Positions 9,502 to 21,761 of a stretch of 64,000 bases of DNA are shown here, in pieces. Below the pieces are notes generated by a model that did no database searches, had not been told where the DNA came from, and saw nothing but the letters and a program-made list of their open reading frames with translations. The position numbers and the translations under genes were made by a program. Source of the stretch: Streptococcus sanguinis SK49 (GTDB lineage Bacteria > Bacillota > Bacilli > Lactobacillales > Streptococcaceae); the NCBI RefSeq assembly GCF_000212815.1, contig NZ_GL890986.1:530339-594338 (forward strand), read 5' to 3'. Each line of letters begins with the position of its first letter. The stretch's first letter is position 1.

Positions 9502-9882
9502 TTAAAGAGGCTTAGCGGATTTTAGTTTGACTGAGCAAGCTCGGTGCTTTTCAAGGCCGTTCTGCTTAGTATAGCCTGGCCGATACTTGCTCTTAGGAAT
9601 CTTGCACTCATTCTCCAGCAAAAACAGCGAATGATACTGCTGAACATTCTCATCGCACTCCTCGCACCAGCGCTGATCCTCCGGATCCCAAAAAATTGTC
9701 ATTAAATCACTGCGGCTCTTATACAAAGGTGACTGGTCTGCCATTTGCAGCCAGCGGTTTTTATAATACTTAAGGGCTTCATAATAATCATCGAACTGCT
9801 TTTTTGCAACGATATCCTCTTCCCAGCCATCCAGGAACCACCACGGTTCATAGTCCCCGTACATCTCAATTACACAATACAT
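9502..9882 (-). CDS. DUF1033 family protein
   Basis: This 126-residue soluble, acidic-aromatic protein starts at the ATG at 9882 after GAGAGGACG (MYCVIEMYGDYEPWWFLDGWEED). It belongs to the DUF1033 family, which in streptococci is regularly found directly upstream of comGA. Cysteines in a WCEECDE motif (near residue 70) could bind a metal, but this is only a guess. It has a TATAAT upstream (in TATATAAT, around 9912) and a terminator after it, so it is a single-gene unit. Function is unknown. Confidence 0.85.
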   Translation of the reverse strand: MYCVIEMYGDYEPWWFLDGWEEDIVAKKQFDDYYEALKYYKNRWLQMADQSPLYKSRSDLMTIFWDPEDQRWCEECDENVQQYHSLFLLENECKIPKSKYRPGYTKQNGLEKHRACSVKLKSAKPL

Positions 9883-9907
9883 ACTCGTCCTCTCTTTGTA
9901 CCGTATA

Positions 9908-10096
9908 TTATATATGAATTCTTTGACGAACAAAACTATTTTGCTCAAAATCAGAAAACAAGAACTTTATTGGAACGGAGACAAGCACATCGCTCTTCAT
10001 AATATGAAGATTAACATCACGTATAGTATTCTTAACCATGTGAACAAATAGTGTTGGTCCATTTACACATAAGACAGATTTATCAGCATCTTTCAT
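9908..10096 (-). pseudogene. Probable N-terminal remnant of a YgjP-like (M48/DUF45) metallopeptidase
   Basis: A 62-codon frame (MKDADKSVLCVNGP... IRDVNLHIM... LVSVP) has the layout of the N-terminal end of YgjP-like zinc metallopeptidases: a VNG strand, a K-x-I-x-x-V-x-L-x-I strand and a VSVP segment. It stops where the rest of the domain, including the HExxH zinc site, should follow, and the DUF1033 gene's -10 element lies at its end. No ribosome-binding site precedes its ATG. I infer a decayed leftover gene; the homology is judged by eye. Together with the rpoC terminator this accounts for the 9883-10209 interval. Confidence 0.3.
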
Positions 10097-10170
10097 ATTA
10101 TAGGCTATATTAAGGTTAATTGATTCAACTCTATTCTTTAAGTTTTTACGAAGTCAAAATGCACTTCATA

Positions 10171-10208
10171 AAAAAAGTCCTATCTTCACCTGGAGATAGG
10201 ACTTTTTT
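10171..10208 (-). terminator. rpoC terminator
   Basis: A 15-bp perfect stem (10171-10185 with 10194-10208, core GTCCTATCT) flanked by A and T runs lies directly after the rpoC stop. It could work in both directions. Confidence 0.95.
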
Positions 10209-10209
10209 A

Positions 10210-13200
10210 TTAGTTCATATTAGTAGATGTAATATCTACATTTTCCTCTATATAAGGAGCTTCGTCGATAATTTCAACTTCATTGACAGCCTGAGGCTCC
10301 AAGTTGCGGTAGCGGGCCATACCAGTACCAGCTGGGATAATCTTACCGATGATAACATTTTCCTTGAGTCCGAGCAGATGGTCTTTCTTACCACGGATAG
10401 CAGCATCTGTCAGGACACGAGTTGTTTCCTGGAAGGAAGCTGCAGACAAGAAGCTGTTAGTTTCAAGGGAAGCTTTGGTGATTCCCATGAGGACTGGACG
10501 AGCTGTCGCAGGTACACCACCTGAGATAACCACATCACGGTTAGCATCTGTAAAGTCTGTAATATCCATGAGAGTTCCCATGAGGAGATCTGTATCTCCT
10601 GGATCCATGACGCGCACCTTGCGAATCATCTGACGAACCATTACTTCGATGTGTTTGTCACCAATTTCTACCCCTTGGCTGCGGTAAACTTTTTGTACTT
10701 CAGCAAGCAGGTAAGTTTCAACAGACAAGACATCGCGGACAGCCAGCAAGTGCTTAGGCTGGATAGAACCTTCAGTCAAGGCAGCACCACGAGAAACTTG
10801 GTCACCCACTTCAACCTTCATGCGGGCTGTAAATGGTACCACATACTCACCTTCGCCAGTTTGGCCTTTAACAAAGACCTTCTTGGTACGAGTAGATGCA
10901 TCTTCTTCGATAGCAGTAACTTCACCCTTGACTTCAGTGATGACCGCTTCCCCTTTCGGATTGCGGGCTTCAAAGATTTCTTGGACACGAGGGAGACCTT
11001 GCGTGATATCGGTATTAGAGGCAACACCACCCGTGTGGAAGGTACGCATGGTCAGCTGTGTACCAGGCTCCCCGATAGATTGAGCAGCGATGGTTCCGAC
11101 TGCTTCACCGACTTCAACCGCATCACCCGTTGCCAAGTTGATACCGTAACAATGACGGCAGACACCGTGGCGGGTGTTACATGTAAAGACAGAGCGGATT
11201 GTCACTTCATCAACACCAGCATTAACGATTTCACGTGCCTTATCTTCTGTGATCAATTCATTTGGACCAATAATGACAGCACCAGTTTCTGGATGTTTAA
11301 CTGTTTTCTTAGTGTAACGACCATTGAGACGCTCTTCCAGAGACTCGATCATTTCCTTGCCTTCTGTGATAGAAGTGACAAGAAGTCCACGATCTGTACC
11401 ACAGTCATCTTCACGGATAATCACATCTTGGGCAACGTCAACCAGACGACGAGTCAGGTAACCTGAGTCGGCAGTCTTAAGGGCCGTATCTGTCATACCC
11501 TTACGAGCACCATGGGTTGAGAAGAACATTTCCAGAACAGACAGACCTTCACGGAAGTTAGACAAGATTGGCAATTCCATGATACGTCCGTTTGGCGCAG
11601 CCATCAAACCACGCATACCAGCCAACTGGGAGAAGTTAGAGATGTTACCCCGGGCTCCAGAGTCCATCATCATAACGATAGGGTTCTTCGGATCTTGATT
11701 GGCAACCAAACGTTTTTCAAGTTTTTCACGGGCAGCACGCCATTCAGCAGTTACAGCATTGTAGCGCTCGTCGTCTGTGATCATACCACGACGGAATTGT
11801 TTAGTGATTTGTTCTACACGTTTGTGTGATTCTTCAATAATCTCAGCCTTGTCTTCAACAACTGGAATATCAGCAATACCCACTGTCAAACCAGCCAGAG
11901 TAGAATGGTGGTAACCCAAGTTCTTCAAGCGGTCAAGAAGAGCAGATGTTTCTGTTGTACGGAAGCGTTTAAAGATTTCCGCGATAATGTTCCCCAGATT
12001 TTTCTTCTTAAACGGAACATTGATCTCAAGCTGTTCAATGACTTCCTTGATGTCTTGTCCTGACTCCAAGAAGTACTTAGCTGGCACACCTTCTGTCAAG
12101 TTAGCATTAGTTGGCTCTTGCAGATAAGGCAATTCCTCTGGCATGATTGCGTTAAAGAGAATTTTACCAACAGTTGTGATTAAAATCTTATGCTTCTGGT
12201 CTTCTGTCCAAGGCTTATTAAGACTGTCCGTTGCAATACCAACACGAGTATGCAAGTGAACATAGCCGTTGCGGAGAGCCATGACCGCCTCATCCATATC
12301 CTTGAAAATCATGCCTTCGCCTTCGCGGCCAGCCTCTTCCATAGTCAGATAGTAGTTCCCCAAGACCATATCCTGAGACGGTGTTACGACTGGTTTACCA
12401 TCTTTCGGATTCAAGATATGCTCAGCAGCCAACATAAGAATACGAGCTTCAGCTTGCGCTTCCTCTGACAATGGTACGTGGATGGCCATTTGGTCACCGT
12501 CAAAGTCGGCATTGTAAGCTTCACAGACCAGCGGATGCAAACGCAAAGCTTTACCGTCAATCAGCACTGGCTCGAAGGCCTGAATTCCCAAACGGTGAAG
12601 GGTCGGTGCGCGGTTGAGAAGCACTGGGTGTTCCTTGATCACTTCTTCCAGAATATCCCAGATGCGCTCATCTCCACGCTCTACCAAGCGTTTGGCAGCT
12701 TTAACGTTCTGCACGATATCGCGAGCAACGATTTCCCGCATGACAAACGGCTTGAAAAGCTCAATCGCCATTTCACGCGGCACACCACATTGATACATTT
12801 TCAATGTAGGACCAACGGCGATAACGGAACGACCTGAGAAGTCAACCCGTTTACCTAGCAAGTTTTGGCGGAAACGCCCTTGCTTCCCTTTGAGCATGTG
12901 GCTCAGAGACTTGAGCGGTCGGCTGCCTGGTCCTGTGATTGGACGGCCACGGCGACCATTATCAATCAAAGCGTCAACCGCTTCTTGAAGCATCCGCTTC
13001 TCATTTTGAACGATGATACCAGGGGCGTTGAGTTCCAGCAAACGAGCCAAACGGTTGTTCCGGTTGATAACACGGCGATAGAGATCATTGAGGTCAGATG
13101 CCGCAAAACGACCACCATCCAGCTGAACCATCGGGCGCAAATCTGGCGGAATAACCGGCAGGATATTAAGAACCATCCATTCTGGCTTATTGCCAGACTT

Positions 13201-13854
13201 GTAGAAGGCATCCAAAACATCCAAACGACGGACAGCCTTGATCCGTTTTTGACCTGAAGCAGTTTTCAATTCTTCTTTGAGGACAGCAATCTCAGCTTCC
13301 AAGTCCACTTGTTTCAAGAGGTCTTGAATAGCTTCGGCTCCCATTTTGGCTACAAATGAGCCTGCACCGTACTCGCGTAAACGCTCACGGTACTCACGCT
13401 CCGTCATGATTGACTTGTGCTCTAGCGGTGTATCCTTAGGATCAATCACCACATAAGCCGCAAAATAAATGACTTCTTCCAGGGCACGTGGGCTCATATC
13501 CAAAGTGAGACCCATGCGGCTTGGAATTCCTTTAAAGTACCAAATATGTGAAACAGGTGCCTTCAATTCAATGTGGCCCATACGCTCACGGCGAACCTTG
13601 GCGCGGGTTACTTCAACACCACAGCGGTCACAGACGATTCCTTTGTAACGAATCCGTTTGTACTTACCACAGGCACATTCCCAGTCCTTGGTTGGACCGA
13701 AGATCACTTCGTCAAAAAGGCCTTCGCGTTCTGGTTTCAGGGTTCGGTAATTGATTGTTTCAGGTTTCTTCACTTCCCCATAAGACCATGAACGGACCTT
13801 GTTAGGAGAAGCTAGGGTGATTTGCATACTTTTAAAACGATTTACATCAACCAC
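10210..13854 (-). CDS. rpoC: DNA-directed RNA polymerase subunit beta'
   Basis: This 1214-residue protein is the beta' subunit. The N-terminal zinc finger is [18 protein letters not shown] near residues 60-78, the catalytic magnesium loop [12 protein letters not shown] near 450, and the second zinc site ([18 protein letters not shown]) near 890. The gene starts at GTG 13854 after AAAGG and follows rpoB after 40 bases, so the two form one operon. Length is normal for streptococci, which lack the large insertions of Gram-negative beta'. Confidence 0.99.
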   Translation of the reverse strand: MVDVNRFKSMQITLASPNKVRSWSYGEVKKPETINYRTLKPEREGLFDEVIFGPTKDWECACGKYKRIRYKGIVCDRCGVEVTRAKVRRERMGHIELKAPVSHIWYFKGIPSRMGLTLDMSPRALEEVIYFAAYVVIDPKDTPLEHKSIMTEREYRERLREYGAGSFVAKMGAEAIQDLLKQVDLEAEIAVLKEELKTASGQKRIKAVRRLDVLDAFYKSGNKPEWMVLNILPVIPPDLRPMVQLDGGRFAASDLNDLYRRVINRNNRLARLLELNAPGIIVQNEKRMLQEAVDALIDNGRRGRPITGPGSRPLKSLSHMLKGKQGRFRQNLLGKRVDFSGRSVIAVGPTLKMYQCGVPREMAIELFKPFVMREIVARDIVQNVKAAKRLVERGDERIWDILEEVIKEHPVLLNRAPTLHRLGIQAFEPVLIDGKALRLHPLVCEAYNADFDGDQMAIHVPLSEEAQAEARILMLAAEHILNPKDGKPVVTPSQDMVLGNYYLTMEEAGREGEGMIFKDMDEAVMALRNGYVHLHTRVGIATDSLNKPWTEDQKHKILITTVGKILFNAIMPEELPYLQEPTNANLTEGVPAKYFLESGQDIKEVIEQLEINVPFKKKNLGNIIAEIFKRFRTTETSALLDRLKNLGYHHSTLAGLTVGIADIPVVEDKAEIIEESHKRVEQITKQFRRGMITDDERYNAVTAEWRAAREKLEKRLVANQDPKNPIVMMMDSGARGNISNFSQLAGMRGLMAAPNGRIMELPILSNFREGLSVLEMFFSTHGARKGMTDTALKTADSGYLTRRLVDVAQDVIIREDDCGTDRGLLVTSITEGKEMIESLEERLNGRYTKKTVKHPETGAVIIGPNELITEDKAREIVNAGVDEVTIRSVFTCNTRHGVCRHCYGINLATGDAVEVGEAVGTIAAQSIGEPGTQLTMRTFHTGGVASNTDITQGLPRVQEIFEARNPKGEAVITEVKGEVTAIEEDASTRTKKVFVKGQTGEGEYVVPFTARMKVEVGDQVSRGAALTEGSIQPKHLLAVRDVLSVETYLLAEVQKVYRSQGVEIGDKHIEVMVRQMIRKVRVMDPGDTDLLMGTLMDITDFTDANRDVVISGGVPATARPVLMGITKASLETNSFLSAASFQETTRVLTDAAIRGKKDHLLGLKENVIIGKIIPAGTGMARYRNLEPQAVNEVEIIDEAPYIEENVDITSTNMN

Positions 13855-13894
13855 TATTTCTTACCTTTCTTCATTTTCTAATCAGTGTGTATTC

Positions 13895-16800
13895 TTATTC
13901 TTTTCCTTCAGCTTCAAAAGCTGCTTTCGCTTCTTGAGCTGCTTTTTCACGCGCTTTTTCAAGATCGTCAACGTGAATCACATCATCATCTTCACCTTCG
14001 TCTAGGTCACGCAGTTCTACTTCATTGTCATCTTCATCGAGAACGCGCATATCCAGACCAAGAGACTGCAATTCTTTGACAAGAACGCGGAAGGATTCTG
14101 GCACACCTGGTTTTGGAATTGGTTTTCCTTTGGTAATAGCTTCATAAGCCTTCAAACGTCCATTGACATCATCTGACTTGTAAGTCAGGATTTCTTGCAG
14201 AACGTTAGAAGCACCGTAAGCTTCCAAGGCCCAAACTTCCATCTCACCAAAACGTTGTCCACCAAACTGAGCTTTACCTCCGAGCGGCTGTTGGGTAACC
14301 ATTGAGTAAGGTCCTACTGAGCGGGCATGGAGTTTGTCATCTACCATGTGGTGGAGCTTGATCATGTACATGACACCGACAGATACACGGTTGTCAAACG
14401 GCTCACCGGTACGTCCATCATAGAGAATGGTTTTAGCATCACTGTCCATACCAGCTTCGCGCACTGTATCCCAGAGATCTTCTGAGCTTGCTCCATCAAA
14501 GACTGGAGTTGCAATATGGATGCCCAAGTTACGTGCTGCCATACCAAGGTGAAGCTCCATAACCTGACCAATGTTCATACGAGATGGTACCCCGAGTGGG
14601 TTCAGCATGATATCAACTGGTGTTCCATCTGGCAAGTAAGGCATGTCTTCCACAGGAACGATACGGGATACAACCCCCTTGTTTCCGTGACGACCGGCCA
14701 TCTTATCTCCGACCTTGATCTTACGTTTTTGAGCGATGTAGACGCGAACCAGCATATTAACTCCAGATTGCAGTTCATCACCATTAGCACGGGTAAAGAT
14801 CTTCACGTCACGAACCACTCCATCAGCACCGTGTGGCACACGCAGAGAGGTATCACGAACTTCACGAGACTTGTCTCCGAAGATAGCGTGCAAGAGACGT
14901 TCCTCAGCAGAAAGGTCTTTTTCACCCTTAGGGGTCACTTTACCTACAAGAATATCGCCTTCTTTGACTTCCGCCCCGATGCGGATAATACCCATTTCGT
15001 CCAAGTTGCGCAGGGCATCTTCCCCTACGTTTGGGATTTCGCGGGTAATTTCTTCAGGGCCAAGCTTGGTGTCGCGAGTTTCTGATTCGTATTCTTCCAA
15101 GTGAACTGAGGTGTAGACATCGTCTTTCACCAGACGCTCACTCATGATAACCGCATCCTCGAAGTTGTAACCTTCCCATGTCATGTAGGCAACGATTGGG
15201 TTTTGTCCCAGGGCCATTTCTCCATTTTCCATAGAAGGTCCGTCAGCGATAAAGTCGCCTTTTTCGACAACATCGCCAACTTTCACCAAGGTACGTTGGT
15301 TGTAAGCAGTTCCCGAGTTAGAACGGCGGAATTTTTGAATTTGGTAAACATCAAGAGAACCATCTTCACGGCGGACCTCAACCTTGTCGGCATCCGCATA
15401 GGTAACCTTACCATCATGCTGGGCAATAACTGCTGCACCAGAGTCGTGGGCAGCTTGGTATTCCATACCAGTACCAACGTAAGGTGCTTTTGGATCGATC
15501 AAAGGCACAGCCTGACGCTGCATGTTGGCACCCATGAGGGCACGGTTGGAGTCGTCATTTTCCAAGAAAGGAATACATGCTGTCGCTACGGCAACTACCT
15601 GCTTAGGCGATACATCCATGTAGTCTACTTGGTCTGATGGGAATTCTTGGTTATTACCTTGGTGGCGTCCCATAACGATAGGCTCAGCAAAGCCACCTTT
15701 TTCATTCAGCTTAGAGTTAGCCTGCGCTACGATAAATTCATCTTCCTCATCAGCTGTCAGCCAAACGATTTCGTTGGTTACTACGCAAGCTTCACGGTCT
15801 ACCTTACGGTAAGGCGTTTGGATAAAGCCATATTTGTTAAGGTGTCCATAAGAAGACAAGTTATTGATCAAACCGATGTTTGGTCCTTCAGGCGTTTCGA
15901 TTGGACACATACGGCCATAGTGAGTATAGTGCACATCCCGCACTTCATAACCAGCACGGTCACGTGTCAAACCACCAGGTCCTAAGGCAGAAAGACGGCG
16001 CTTGTGAGAAAGCTCAGACAGCGGATTGTGTTGATCCATGAACTGTGACAATTGTGAAGAACCAAAGAATTCTTTAATAGCTGCAGTCACTGGACGGATG
16101 TTGATGATTTGCTGTGGAGTTAGTACTTCATTGTCCTGAACAGACATCCGTTCACGAACATTACGCTCCATCCGAGAAAGTCCCAAACGGACTTGGTTGG
16201 CCAAAAGCTCGCCAACCGCACGAATACGACGGTTCCCCAAGTGGTCAATATCATCTACACGACCAATACCTTCAGCCAAGTTGAGGAAGTAGCTCATCTC
16301 AGCCAAGATGTCAGCTGGTGTTACAATCCGTACCTTGTCAGAAGGATTTGCGTTACCAATGATGGTCACAACGCGGTCTGGATCAGTCGGTGCCACAACC
16401 TTGAACTTCTGCAATTCTACAGGATCTGTCAAAACAGCTGAGTCGTTTGGAATATAAGTGATTTTGTTCAAACCATTGTCCAACTGCTCTGCAATGCTGT
16501 CAATGACACTGCGAGTCATAACTGTACCAGCTTCAACCAAGATTTCCCCTGTTTCAGCATCTACCAATGGCTCAGCAATGGTTTGGTTCAGCAAGCGTGT
16601 CTTGACATTGAGTTTCTTATTAATCTTGTAGCGACCAACTGCTGCCAAGTCATAACGATGCGGATCAAAGAAACGCGCTTCAAGAAGGGAACGAGAACTT
16701 TCAGCCGTCTTAGGCTCGCCTGGACGAAGACGCTCATAGATTTCTTTCAGGGCTTCATCTGTACGAGAGTCCATTGGGTTCTTGTGGATATCTTTTTCAA

Positions 16801-17461
16801 TGGTATTGCGCACCAAGTCGCTGTCACCAAAGATGTCCAAGATCTCATCATCACCTGAGAAACCAAGCGCACGCACCAAAGTGGTAAATGGAATCTTCCG
16901 TGTCCGGTCAATACGAGTGTAGGCAATGTCTTTTGAGTCTGTTTCCAACTCTAACCAAGCTCCGCGGTTAGGAATAACCGTTGAACCGTAGCCAACTTTT
17001 CCATTTTTGTCAACTTTATCGTTAAAGTAAACCCCTGGAGAACGCACCAACTGGGATACGATAATCCGCTCACCACCATTGATAATGAAGGTTCCCATTT
17101 CAGTCATGATTGGGAAATCACCAAAGAAGACTTCCTGAGTCTTGATTTCACCAGTTTCCTTGTTAATCAGACGGAAAGTCACAAAGATTGGCGCTGAATA
17201 GCTGGCATCGTGGATACGTGCTTCTTCCAGCGTATATTTAGGCTCACGGATTTCATAGCCGACAAATTCCAATTCCATGGTGTCGGTAAAGTTTGAAATA
17301 GGAAGTACATCTTCAAAGACTTCCTTCAGACCATGATCCAAGAAATCTTGGAACGAATCCGTTTGGATTTCAATCAAATTTGGTAAATCAAGAACTTCCT
17401 TAATTCTTGAAAAACTACGACGGGTACGGTGTTTACCGTATCGAACTTCATGTCCTGCCAA
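13895..17461 (-). CDS. rpoB: DNA-directed RNA polymerase subunit beta
   Basis: This 1188-residue beta subunit begins at a TTG codon (17461) after AAAGGAGTAAAAAC, the start used in other streptococci. The rifampicin-binding cluster reads [20 protein letters not shown], i.e. wild type. Active-site regions GRHGNKGV and [22 protein letters not shown] are intact, and the C terminus is a charged tail ([21 protein letters not shown]). It is transcribed from a promoter just after pbp1b with a long leader that contains a terminator-like hairpin. Confidence 0.99.
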   Translation of the reverse strand: MAGHEVRYGKHRTRRSFSRIKEVLDLPNLIEIQTDSFQDFLDHGLKEVFEDVLPISNFTDTMELEFVGYEIREPKYTLEEARIHDASYSAPIFVTFRLINKETGEIKTQEVFFGDFPIMTEMGTFIINGGERIIVSQLVRSPGVYFNDKVDKNGKVGYGSTVIPNRGAWLELETDSKDIAYTRIDRTRKIPFTTLVRALGFSGDDEILDIFGDSDLVRNTIEKDIHKNPMDSRTDEALKEIYERLRPGEPKTAESSRSLLEARFFDPHRYDLAAVGRYKINKKLNVKTRLLNQTIAEPLVDAETGEILVEAGTVMTRSVIDSIAEQLDNGLNKITYIPNDSAVLTDPVELQKFKVVAPTDPDRVVTIIGNANPSDKVRIVTPADILAEMSYFLNLAEGIGRVDDIDHLGNRRIRAVGELLANQVRLGLSRMERNVRERMSVQDNEVLTPQQIINIRPVTAAIKEFFGSSQLSQFMDQHNPLSELSHKRRLSALGPGGLTRDRAGYEVRDVHYTHYGRMCPIETPEGPNIGLINNLSSYGHLNKYGFIQTPYRKVDREACVVTNEIVWLTADEEDEFIVAQANSKLNEKGGFAEPIVMGRHQGNNQEFPSDQVDYMDVSPKQVVAVATACIPFLENDDSNRALMGANMQRQAVPLIDPKAPYVGTGMEYQAAHDSGAAVIAQHDGKVTYADADKVEVRREDGSLDVYQIQKFRRSNSGTAYNQRTLVKVGDVVEKGDFIADGPSMENGEMALGQNPIVAYMTWEGYNFEDAVIMSERLVKDDVYTSVHLEEYESETRDTKLGPEEITREIPNVGEDALRNLDEMGIIRIGAEVKEGDILVGKVTPKGEKDLSAEERLLHAIFGDKSREVRDTSLRVPHGADGVVRDVKIFTRANGDELQSGVNMLVRVYIAQKRKIKVGDKMAGRHGNKGVVSRIVPVEDMPYLPDGTPVDIMLNPLGVPSRMNIGQVMELHLGMAARNLGIHIATPVFDGASSEDLWDTVREAGMDSDAKTILYDGRTGEPFDNRVSVGVMYMIKLHHMVDDKLHARSVGPYSMVTQQPLGGKAQFGGQRFGEMEVWALEAYGASNVLQEILTYKSDDVNGRLKAYEAITKGKPIPKPGVPESFRVLVKELQSLGLDMRVLDEDDNEVELRDLDEGEDDDVIHVDDLEKAREKAAQEAKAAFEAEGKE

Positions 17462-17679
17462 GTTTTTACTCCTTTATGATAAGATACTAAGCCCTTGATA
17501 AAGCGAGAAGAAGCGTATCTTTACCTCACGCTTTTTAGAGCGAGTTCTGTGAAATGTTTTCAGAGGAAAATCCCCTGTCATTTACAATGCTGCAAAACAG
17601 CCACAATCAGTCCCTTTTGTTTAATTTTCAGAAAAATTAAATTATGATTACATAATTCGTTTTTCCTAAAAATAGGCAC

Positions 17680-17725
17680 AAAAAGAGCAGCTAAATCTGA
17701 CTTATTCAAGTTTGATTTAACTGCT
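17680..17725 (-). terminator. Terminator-like hairpin in the rpoBC leader
   Basis: On the minus strand AGCAGTTAAATC pairs with GATTTAGCTGCT (12 bp, one G-T pair, 16-base loop) and is followed by CTTTTTG. It lies about 60 bases after the start expected from the rpoB promoter and about 220 bases before rpoB, so it may both end pbp1b readthrough and attenuate rpoBC. Confidence 0.6.
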
Positions 17726-17781
17726 GTAAGCTTCTATTTGGACAATATTTCAAATAAAGCACACGACAAATTATTGTTATC

Positions 17782-17810
17782 ATTATACCTTATTTAGCTA
17801 GAAATTGCAA
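17782..17810 (-). promoter_or_regulatory. rpoBC promoter
   Basis: TTGCAA (17805-17810) and TATAAT (17782-17787) are separated by 17 bases, lying between the pbp1b stop and rpoB. The predicted leader is about 315 nt. The whole 17462-17863 interval holds only this promoter, the hairpin at 17680-17725 and an AT-rich leader without a convincing open frame. Confidence 0.7.
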
Positions 17811-17863
17811 GGATCTCATCCGCTTTCTGAAAAGTTAAAAACTGTTCCGGATGAGCTAGTTCC

Positions 17864-20257
17864 TCATCGATTAATTCTAGAATTTGAGCCAGAATTAGAA
17901 CCGCCCAGAATAGCTGACCAAGCTTTTTGATAATCCGAATCTGATGCCCCGATACCAAAACGGTAGGTCGTGGTTGGAGCACCGTTTTTAGCCCAATAGC
18001 TAGGCACTGTAGGACCACTGAGATTAACAGAGCGGCCGTTTACCGTTACTGTACCTGGCTTTTCTCCTGTAGACTTGAGTACATCAGACTTAATCACACT
18101 CGGATCAAGAGTGAACTTATCACCAACACCCCAGGCATTTGGATCTGCCTGATAGATGGCATCTACCATATAAGCCATGTAGGAGGCGTTATTGTTATAA
18201 CCAGTCAACGCCGCCATAGAACTATTATCATCATGACCAATCCAGCCTCCCAAAGTCAACTTTGGAGTAGAAAGCATCAGCCACATATCACCATTACTAT
18301 TAGTCGTCCCAGTCTTACCAATCCAGTCGGCTCCAGCCAAGGTTCCGTTGACCTGACTGATTCTGGATTTATAGGTCGTAGTCGCTCCAGAATTGATAAC
18401 CCCCCGCATGAGCTCCTGCATAATCGTAGCTGCTGCCGGGCTGTATACCTGAACAGGATTCGTCTTATGCTGGTAAATCACCTTGCCGTCTCTGTCTGTG
18501 ATTTTTTCAACCATGTATTTTTTCTGGTAGGTTCCATTATTAGCTAAGGTTTGGAAACCATTGGTATGCTGAGCTACAGATACTTCTATTCCCCCGCCCA
18601 TTGGGAGACTCTCAATGCTGTAGTCATCGATGTAATAGCCCATTTTTTCCATATAGCCACGGACATTGACACCTTTTTCGCGTAATCCGCGGTAAGTCCA
18701 ATAAGCCGGGATATTCCAAGAAGTATTAAGCGCTTCTTGCAGGTCCATCATGGCTGTACCACGGCTGTCTACGTGCATGATTGGATCGCCGCTTGAAAAG
18801 TTAGTTGGATAATTGGAAAGAACGCTGGCGCTGCCCATCAGACCTTGGTCAATAGCAATCCCATAAGCCAGAATCGGCTTAATAGTCGAACCCGGTGAGC
18901 GTTCCGTATCAAAGGCATGATTGTTCTGATTGGAAGCATAGTCTCTGCCTCCTACAAAGCCAATCACAGCACCTGTTTTATTATCCAAGAGGACATTTCC
19001 CACTTCAACTGCACCAGTCCCGTCATCCAAGACGCCACCATAGTTGGCTACTGCATTTTGCATAGCGGTATGGATTTTTTTATTGATAGTAGTGGTAACT
19101 GTGTAGCCACCTTCACGTAATTCCTTATCTGCTAACTCCTTATAAGATTTAACTGTAGCATTATTCTTCAATTCTTGTTGAGAAACATTATCCCGCTGAA
19201 TCAAGTACTCGTACATGGTCTGCTGAGCTTCTTCAATCGCTGTGTAATAAAGGTAGCCATGCGAAGATTTTTCCGAGCTTTCAGAAGGCTTGAAATCCTT
19301 GGTCAAGTCGTAGTCCTTGTACTCCTTGTACTCTTTTTCGCTTAGATGGCCCGTCCGATACATATTATAGAGCACATCCTTGGCACGTTCCAAGCCCAGA
19401 GCCATATCCCCTGCACTCTTGAGACTGCCATCGGCTGCATAAGGCGAATAAACAATTGGACTCTGTGGCAAGCCGGCAATAAAAGCAGACTGGGGCACTG
19501 TCAAATCCTTAGCAGAGACACCAAAAATTCCTTGAGCAGCTTCTTCCACACCAGCGATATTCTGCCCCTTATTATTGCGCCCGAAAGGCGAAACGTTCAA
19601 GTAGGTCGTCAAAATATCATCCTTGGACATGTAACGCTCCAAAGCCAGCGCATCAACAATCTCCGCTGCTTTCCGCTTGAAGGTCGGTGCATCACCCACC
19701 ACCTGCTGCTTAATCAACTGCTGAGTAATAGTTGAACCCCCGCTGGACGAGCCAACTCCGACAACAGAGCCGAGTGTAGCCCGAAGCACAGCCTTAGGCA
19801 CCACTCCGTTATGCGTTTCAAAATTCTCATCCTCTGTAGCGATAACGGCTTTTTTTACATTTTCAGAGATGGCGTCACTCTTAACCGGGATGCGGAGCAA
19901 ATCATTGTCCACTTCTGCAATCAAGCTGCCATCAGCATAGGTAAGCTTAGAAATACCAGAGATATTATTCACCTGCTTGACCAGCTCTTCTTGCTTGGGC
20001 ACTTCAACCTTACTGAAAAGACTAGCTGCATAGCCTACCCCAATCCCAGCACCGATTACGCCACCGAAGAAGATAAACACAAAAGCCATATTCATCAGAA
20101 GTTTAAAAGTCCGTAAGAAAACAGCAAAAACATCACCGATAGACCAGCCATTGTTGCCACTAACGATCTTCTTGCTCCATTCTGGAAGATGTATTTTTTT
20201 GATAAACTGCTGGGCTTTTCCCCAGAACTCTTTTAATTTTTCTATTAATTGTTCCAA
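17864..20257 (-). CDS. pbp1b: Class A penicillin-binding protein 1B
   Basis: This 797-residue bifunctional peptidoglycan synthase has a cytoplasmic N terminus, one membrane anchor (about residues 53-80), a GT51 glycosyltransferase domain ([25 protein letters not shown], about 140-300) and a transpeptidase domain with the active-site SPGSTIKP (SxxK), TSWN (SxN) and GKTGTT (KTG) motifs. A Ser/Asn-rich tail ([13 protein letters not shown]) ends the protein. The start is a TTG at 20257 preceded by AAGGAG. It stands alone, divergent from tyrS and upstream of rpoB, an arrangement shared by related streptococci. Confidence 0.97.
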   Translation of the reverse strand: MEQLIEKLKEFWGKAQQFIKKIHLPEWSKKIVSGNNGWSIGDVFAVFLRTFKLLMNMAFVFIFFGGVIGAGIGVGYAASLFSKVEVPKQEELVKQVNNISGISKLTYADGSLIAEVDNDLLRIPVKSDAISENVKKAVIATEDENFETHNGVVPKAVLRATLGSVVGVGSSSGGSTITQQLIKQQVVGDAPTFKRKAAEIVDALALERYMSKDDILTTYLNVSPFGRNNKGQNIAGVEEAAQGIFGVSAKDLTVPQSAFIAGLPQSPIVYSPYAADGSLKSAGDMALGLERAKDVLYNMYRTGHLSEKEYKEYKDYDLTKDFKPSESSEKSSHGYLYYTAIEEAQQTMYEYLIQRDNVSQQELKNNATVKSYKELADKELREGGYTVTTTINKKIHTAMQNAVANYGGVLDDGTGAVEVGNVLLDNKTGAVIGFVGGRDYASNQNNHAFDTERSPGSTIKPILAYGIAIDQGLMGSASVLSNYPTNFSSGDPIMHVDSRGTAMMDLQEALNTSWNIPAYWTYRGLREKGVNVRGYMEKMGYYIDDYSIESLPMGGGIEVSVAQHTNGFQTLANNGTYQKKYMVEKITDRDGKVIYQHKTNPVQVYSPAAATIMQELMRGVINSGATTTYKSRISQVNGTLAGADWIGKTGTTNSNGDMWLMLSTPKLTLGGWIGHDDNSSMAALTGYNNNASYMAYMVDAIYQADPNAWGVGDKFTLDPSVIKSDVLKSTGEKPGTVTVNGRSVNLSGPTVPSYWAKNGAPTTTYRFGIGASDSDYQKAWSAILGGSNSGSNSRINR

Positions 20258-20319
20258 GCTTGATTCTCCTTGTTATCTTCCCATTATACCAAATATCTAT
20301 GATTTATTTCAAGGAAACA

Positions 20320-20395
20320 TTGCTATTTAAAAGCTTTATGATACAATAGAGTAACATAAATTTAAAATATAGATAAGCCAATTTATTGGCTTTTA
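20320..20395 (+). promoter_or_regulatory. tyrS promoter and leader hairpin
   Basis: TTGCTA (20320-20325) and TACAAT (20342-20347) with 16-base spacing form a plausible promoter. Downstream, AAGCCAA (20375-20381) pairs with TTGGCTT (20386-20392) and is followed by Ts, a small terminator-like hairpin just before the ribosome-binding site. There is no room for a T-box, which controls tyrS in many other Firmicutes. Confidence 0.5.
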
Positions 20396-20411
20396 GAATA
20401 GGAGAGACATG

Positions 20412-21668
20412 ATGCACATTTTTGATGAGCTAAAAGAACGTGGCTTGGTATTCCAAACCACTGATGAAGCAGCTTTACGCAAGGCCTTAGAAGAAGGACA
20501 AGTCTCTTATTATAGTGGATACGATCCGACCGCTGACAGCCTGCACCTTGGCCACTTGGTAGCCATTCTGACCAGCCGTCGCTTGCAACTAGCCGGACAC
20601 AAACCCTACGCTCTGGTCGGAGGAGCAACTGGATTGATTGGTGATCCATCCTTTAAGGATGCAGAACGCAGCCTACAAACCAAGGAAACTGTGGAAGGCT
20701 GGGTGAAATCTATCCAAGATCAGCTTTCTCGCTTTCTGGACTTTGAAAAGGGTGATAATAAGGCCGAAATGGTCAACAACTATGACTGGTTCAGCAGCAT
20801 CAGCTTTATCGACTTCCTGCGCGATGTCGGCAAATACTTCACTGTCAACTACATGATGAGTAAAGATTCTGTCAAGAGCCGGATTGAGACAGGGATTTCC
20901 TATACAGAATTCGCCTACCAGATCATGCAAGGATATGACTTCTATATCCTCAATCAAAATCATGGTGTAACCCTGCAAATCGGTGGTTCTGACCAGTGGG
21001 GCAATATGACAGCAGGTACAGAACTCCTGCGCCGCAAGGCTGACAAGACTGGCCATGTGATGACCGTTCCGCTCATTACCGATGCTACTGGCAAAAAATT
21101 TGGTAAGTCAGAAGGTAATGCTGTCTGGCTCAATCCTGACAAGACTTCTCCTTACGAAATGTATCAATTCTGGATGAATGTCATGGACGCAGATGCTATC
21201 CGCTTCCTGAAAATCTTCACCTTCCTGTCCTTGGATGAGATTGAAGAAATTCGTCAGCAGTTTGAAGCAGCACCACACGAACGCTTGGCTCAGAAAGTCC
21301 TAGCTCGCGAAGTGGTCAGTCTGGTTCACGGTCAAGAAGCTTACCAGGAAGCCCTCAACATCACTGAGCAGCTCTTTGCTGGAAATATTAAAAACCTATC
21401 TGTCAAGGAACTCAAACAAGGTCTGCGCGGCGTGCCTAACTATCAGGTCCAGGTAGAAGACAACCTCAATATTGTAGAACTGCTTGTGACAGCCGGCGTG
21501 GTAAACTCAAAACGTCAAGCCCGCGAAGACGTCCAAAACGGCGCTATCTACCTCAATGGTGAGCGCATCCAAGATTTAGACTATGTCCTCAGCGACTCAG
21601 ATAAACTGGAAGACGAGCTGACAGTTATCCGCCGCGGTAAAAAGAAATACTTTGTCCTGACCTACTAA
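20412..21668 (+). CDS. tyrS: Tyrosyl-tRNA synthetase
   Basis: This 418-residue class I synthetase charges tRNA-Tyr. The HIGH-type motif is HLGH within [13 protein letters not shown] (about residues 38-50), the KMSKS-type loop is [10 protein letters not shown] (about 230), and an S4 RNA-binding domain forms the C terminus ([18 protein letters not shown]). Two in-frame ATGs are adjacent (20409 and 20412); I chose the second because GGAGAG at 20401-20406 is better spaced from it and homologues begin [11 protein letters not shown]. Confidence 0.98.
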   Translation: MHIFDELKERGLVFQTTDEAALRKALEEGQVSYYSGYDPTADSLHLGHLVAILTSRRLQLAGHKPYALVGGATGLIGDPSFKDAERSLQTKETVEGWVKSIQDQLSRFLDFEKGDNKAEMVNNYDWFSSISFIDFLRDVGKYFTVNYMMSKDSVKSRIETGISYTEFAYQIMQGYDFYILNQNHGVTLQIGGSDQWGNMTAGTELLRRKADKTGHVMTVPLITDATGKKFGKSEGNAVWLNPDKTSPYEMYQFWMNVMDADAIRFLKIFTFLSLDEIEEIRQQFEAAPHERLAQKVLAREVVSLVHGQEAYQEALNITEQLFAGNIKNLSVKELKQGLRGVPNYQVQVEDNLNIVELLVTAGVVNSKRQAREDVQNGAIYLNGERIQDLDYVLSDSDKLEDELTVIRRGKKKYFVLTY

Positions 21669-21673
21669 AGATA

Positions 21674-21702
21674 AAAAATCCGATTACCTGAATCGGATTT
21701 TT
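21674..21702 (+). terminator. tyrS terminator
   Basis: AAAAATCCGATT pairs with AATCGGATTTTT (12 bp, five-base loop) a few bases after the tyrS stop. Confidence 0.9.
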
Positions 21703-21761
21703 CTATGTCTTACCAAAAAGAAGTCATTCAGCTATATAAAAACAATAGAAAGAGAGCGACT

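Noticed and set aside
10651..11466. Long plus-strand open frames inside rpoC, rpoB, fusA, pgk and gap
   Set aside because: They are antisense to highly conserved genes, lack ribosome-binding sites and show no recognisable domains; they arise from codon bias of the true genes.
16000..16120. Rifampicin-resistance changes in rpoB
   Set aside because: The cluster [20 protein letters not shown] is wild type at the usual positions.
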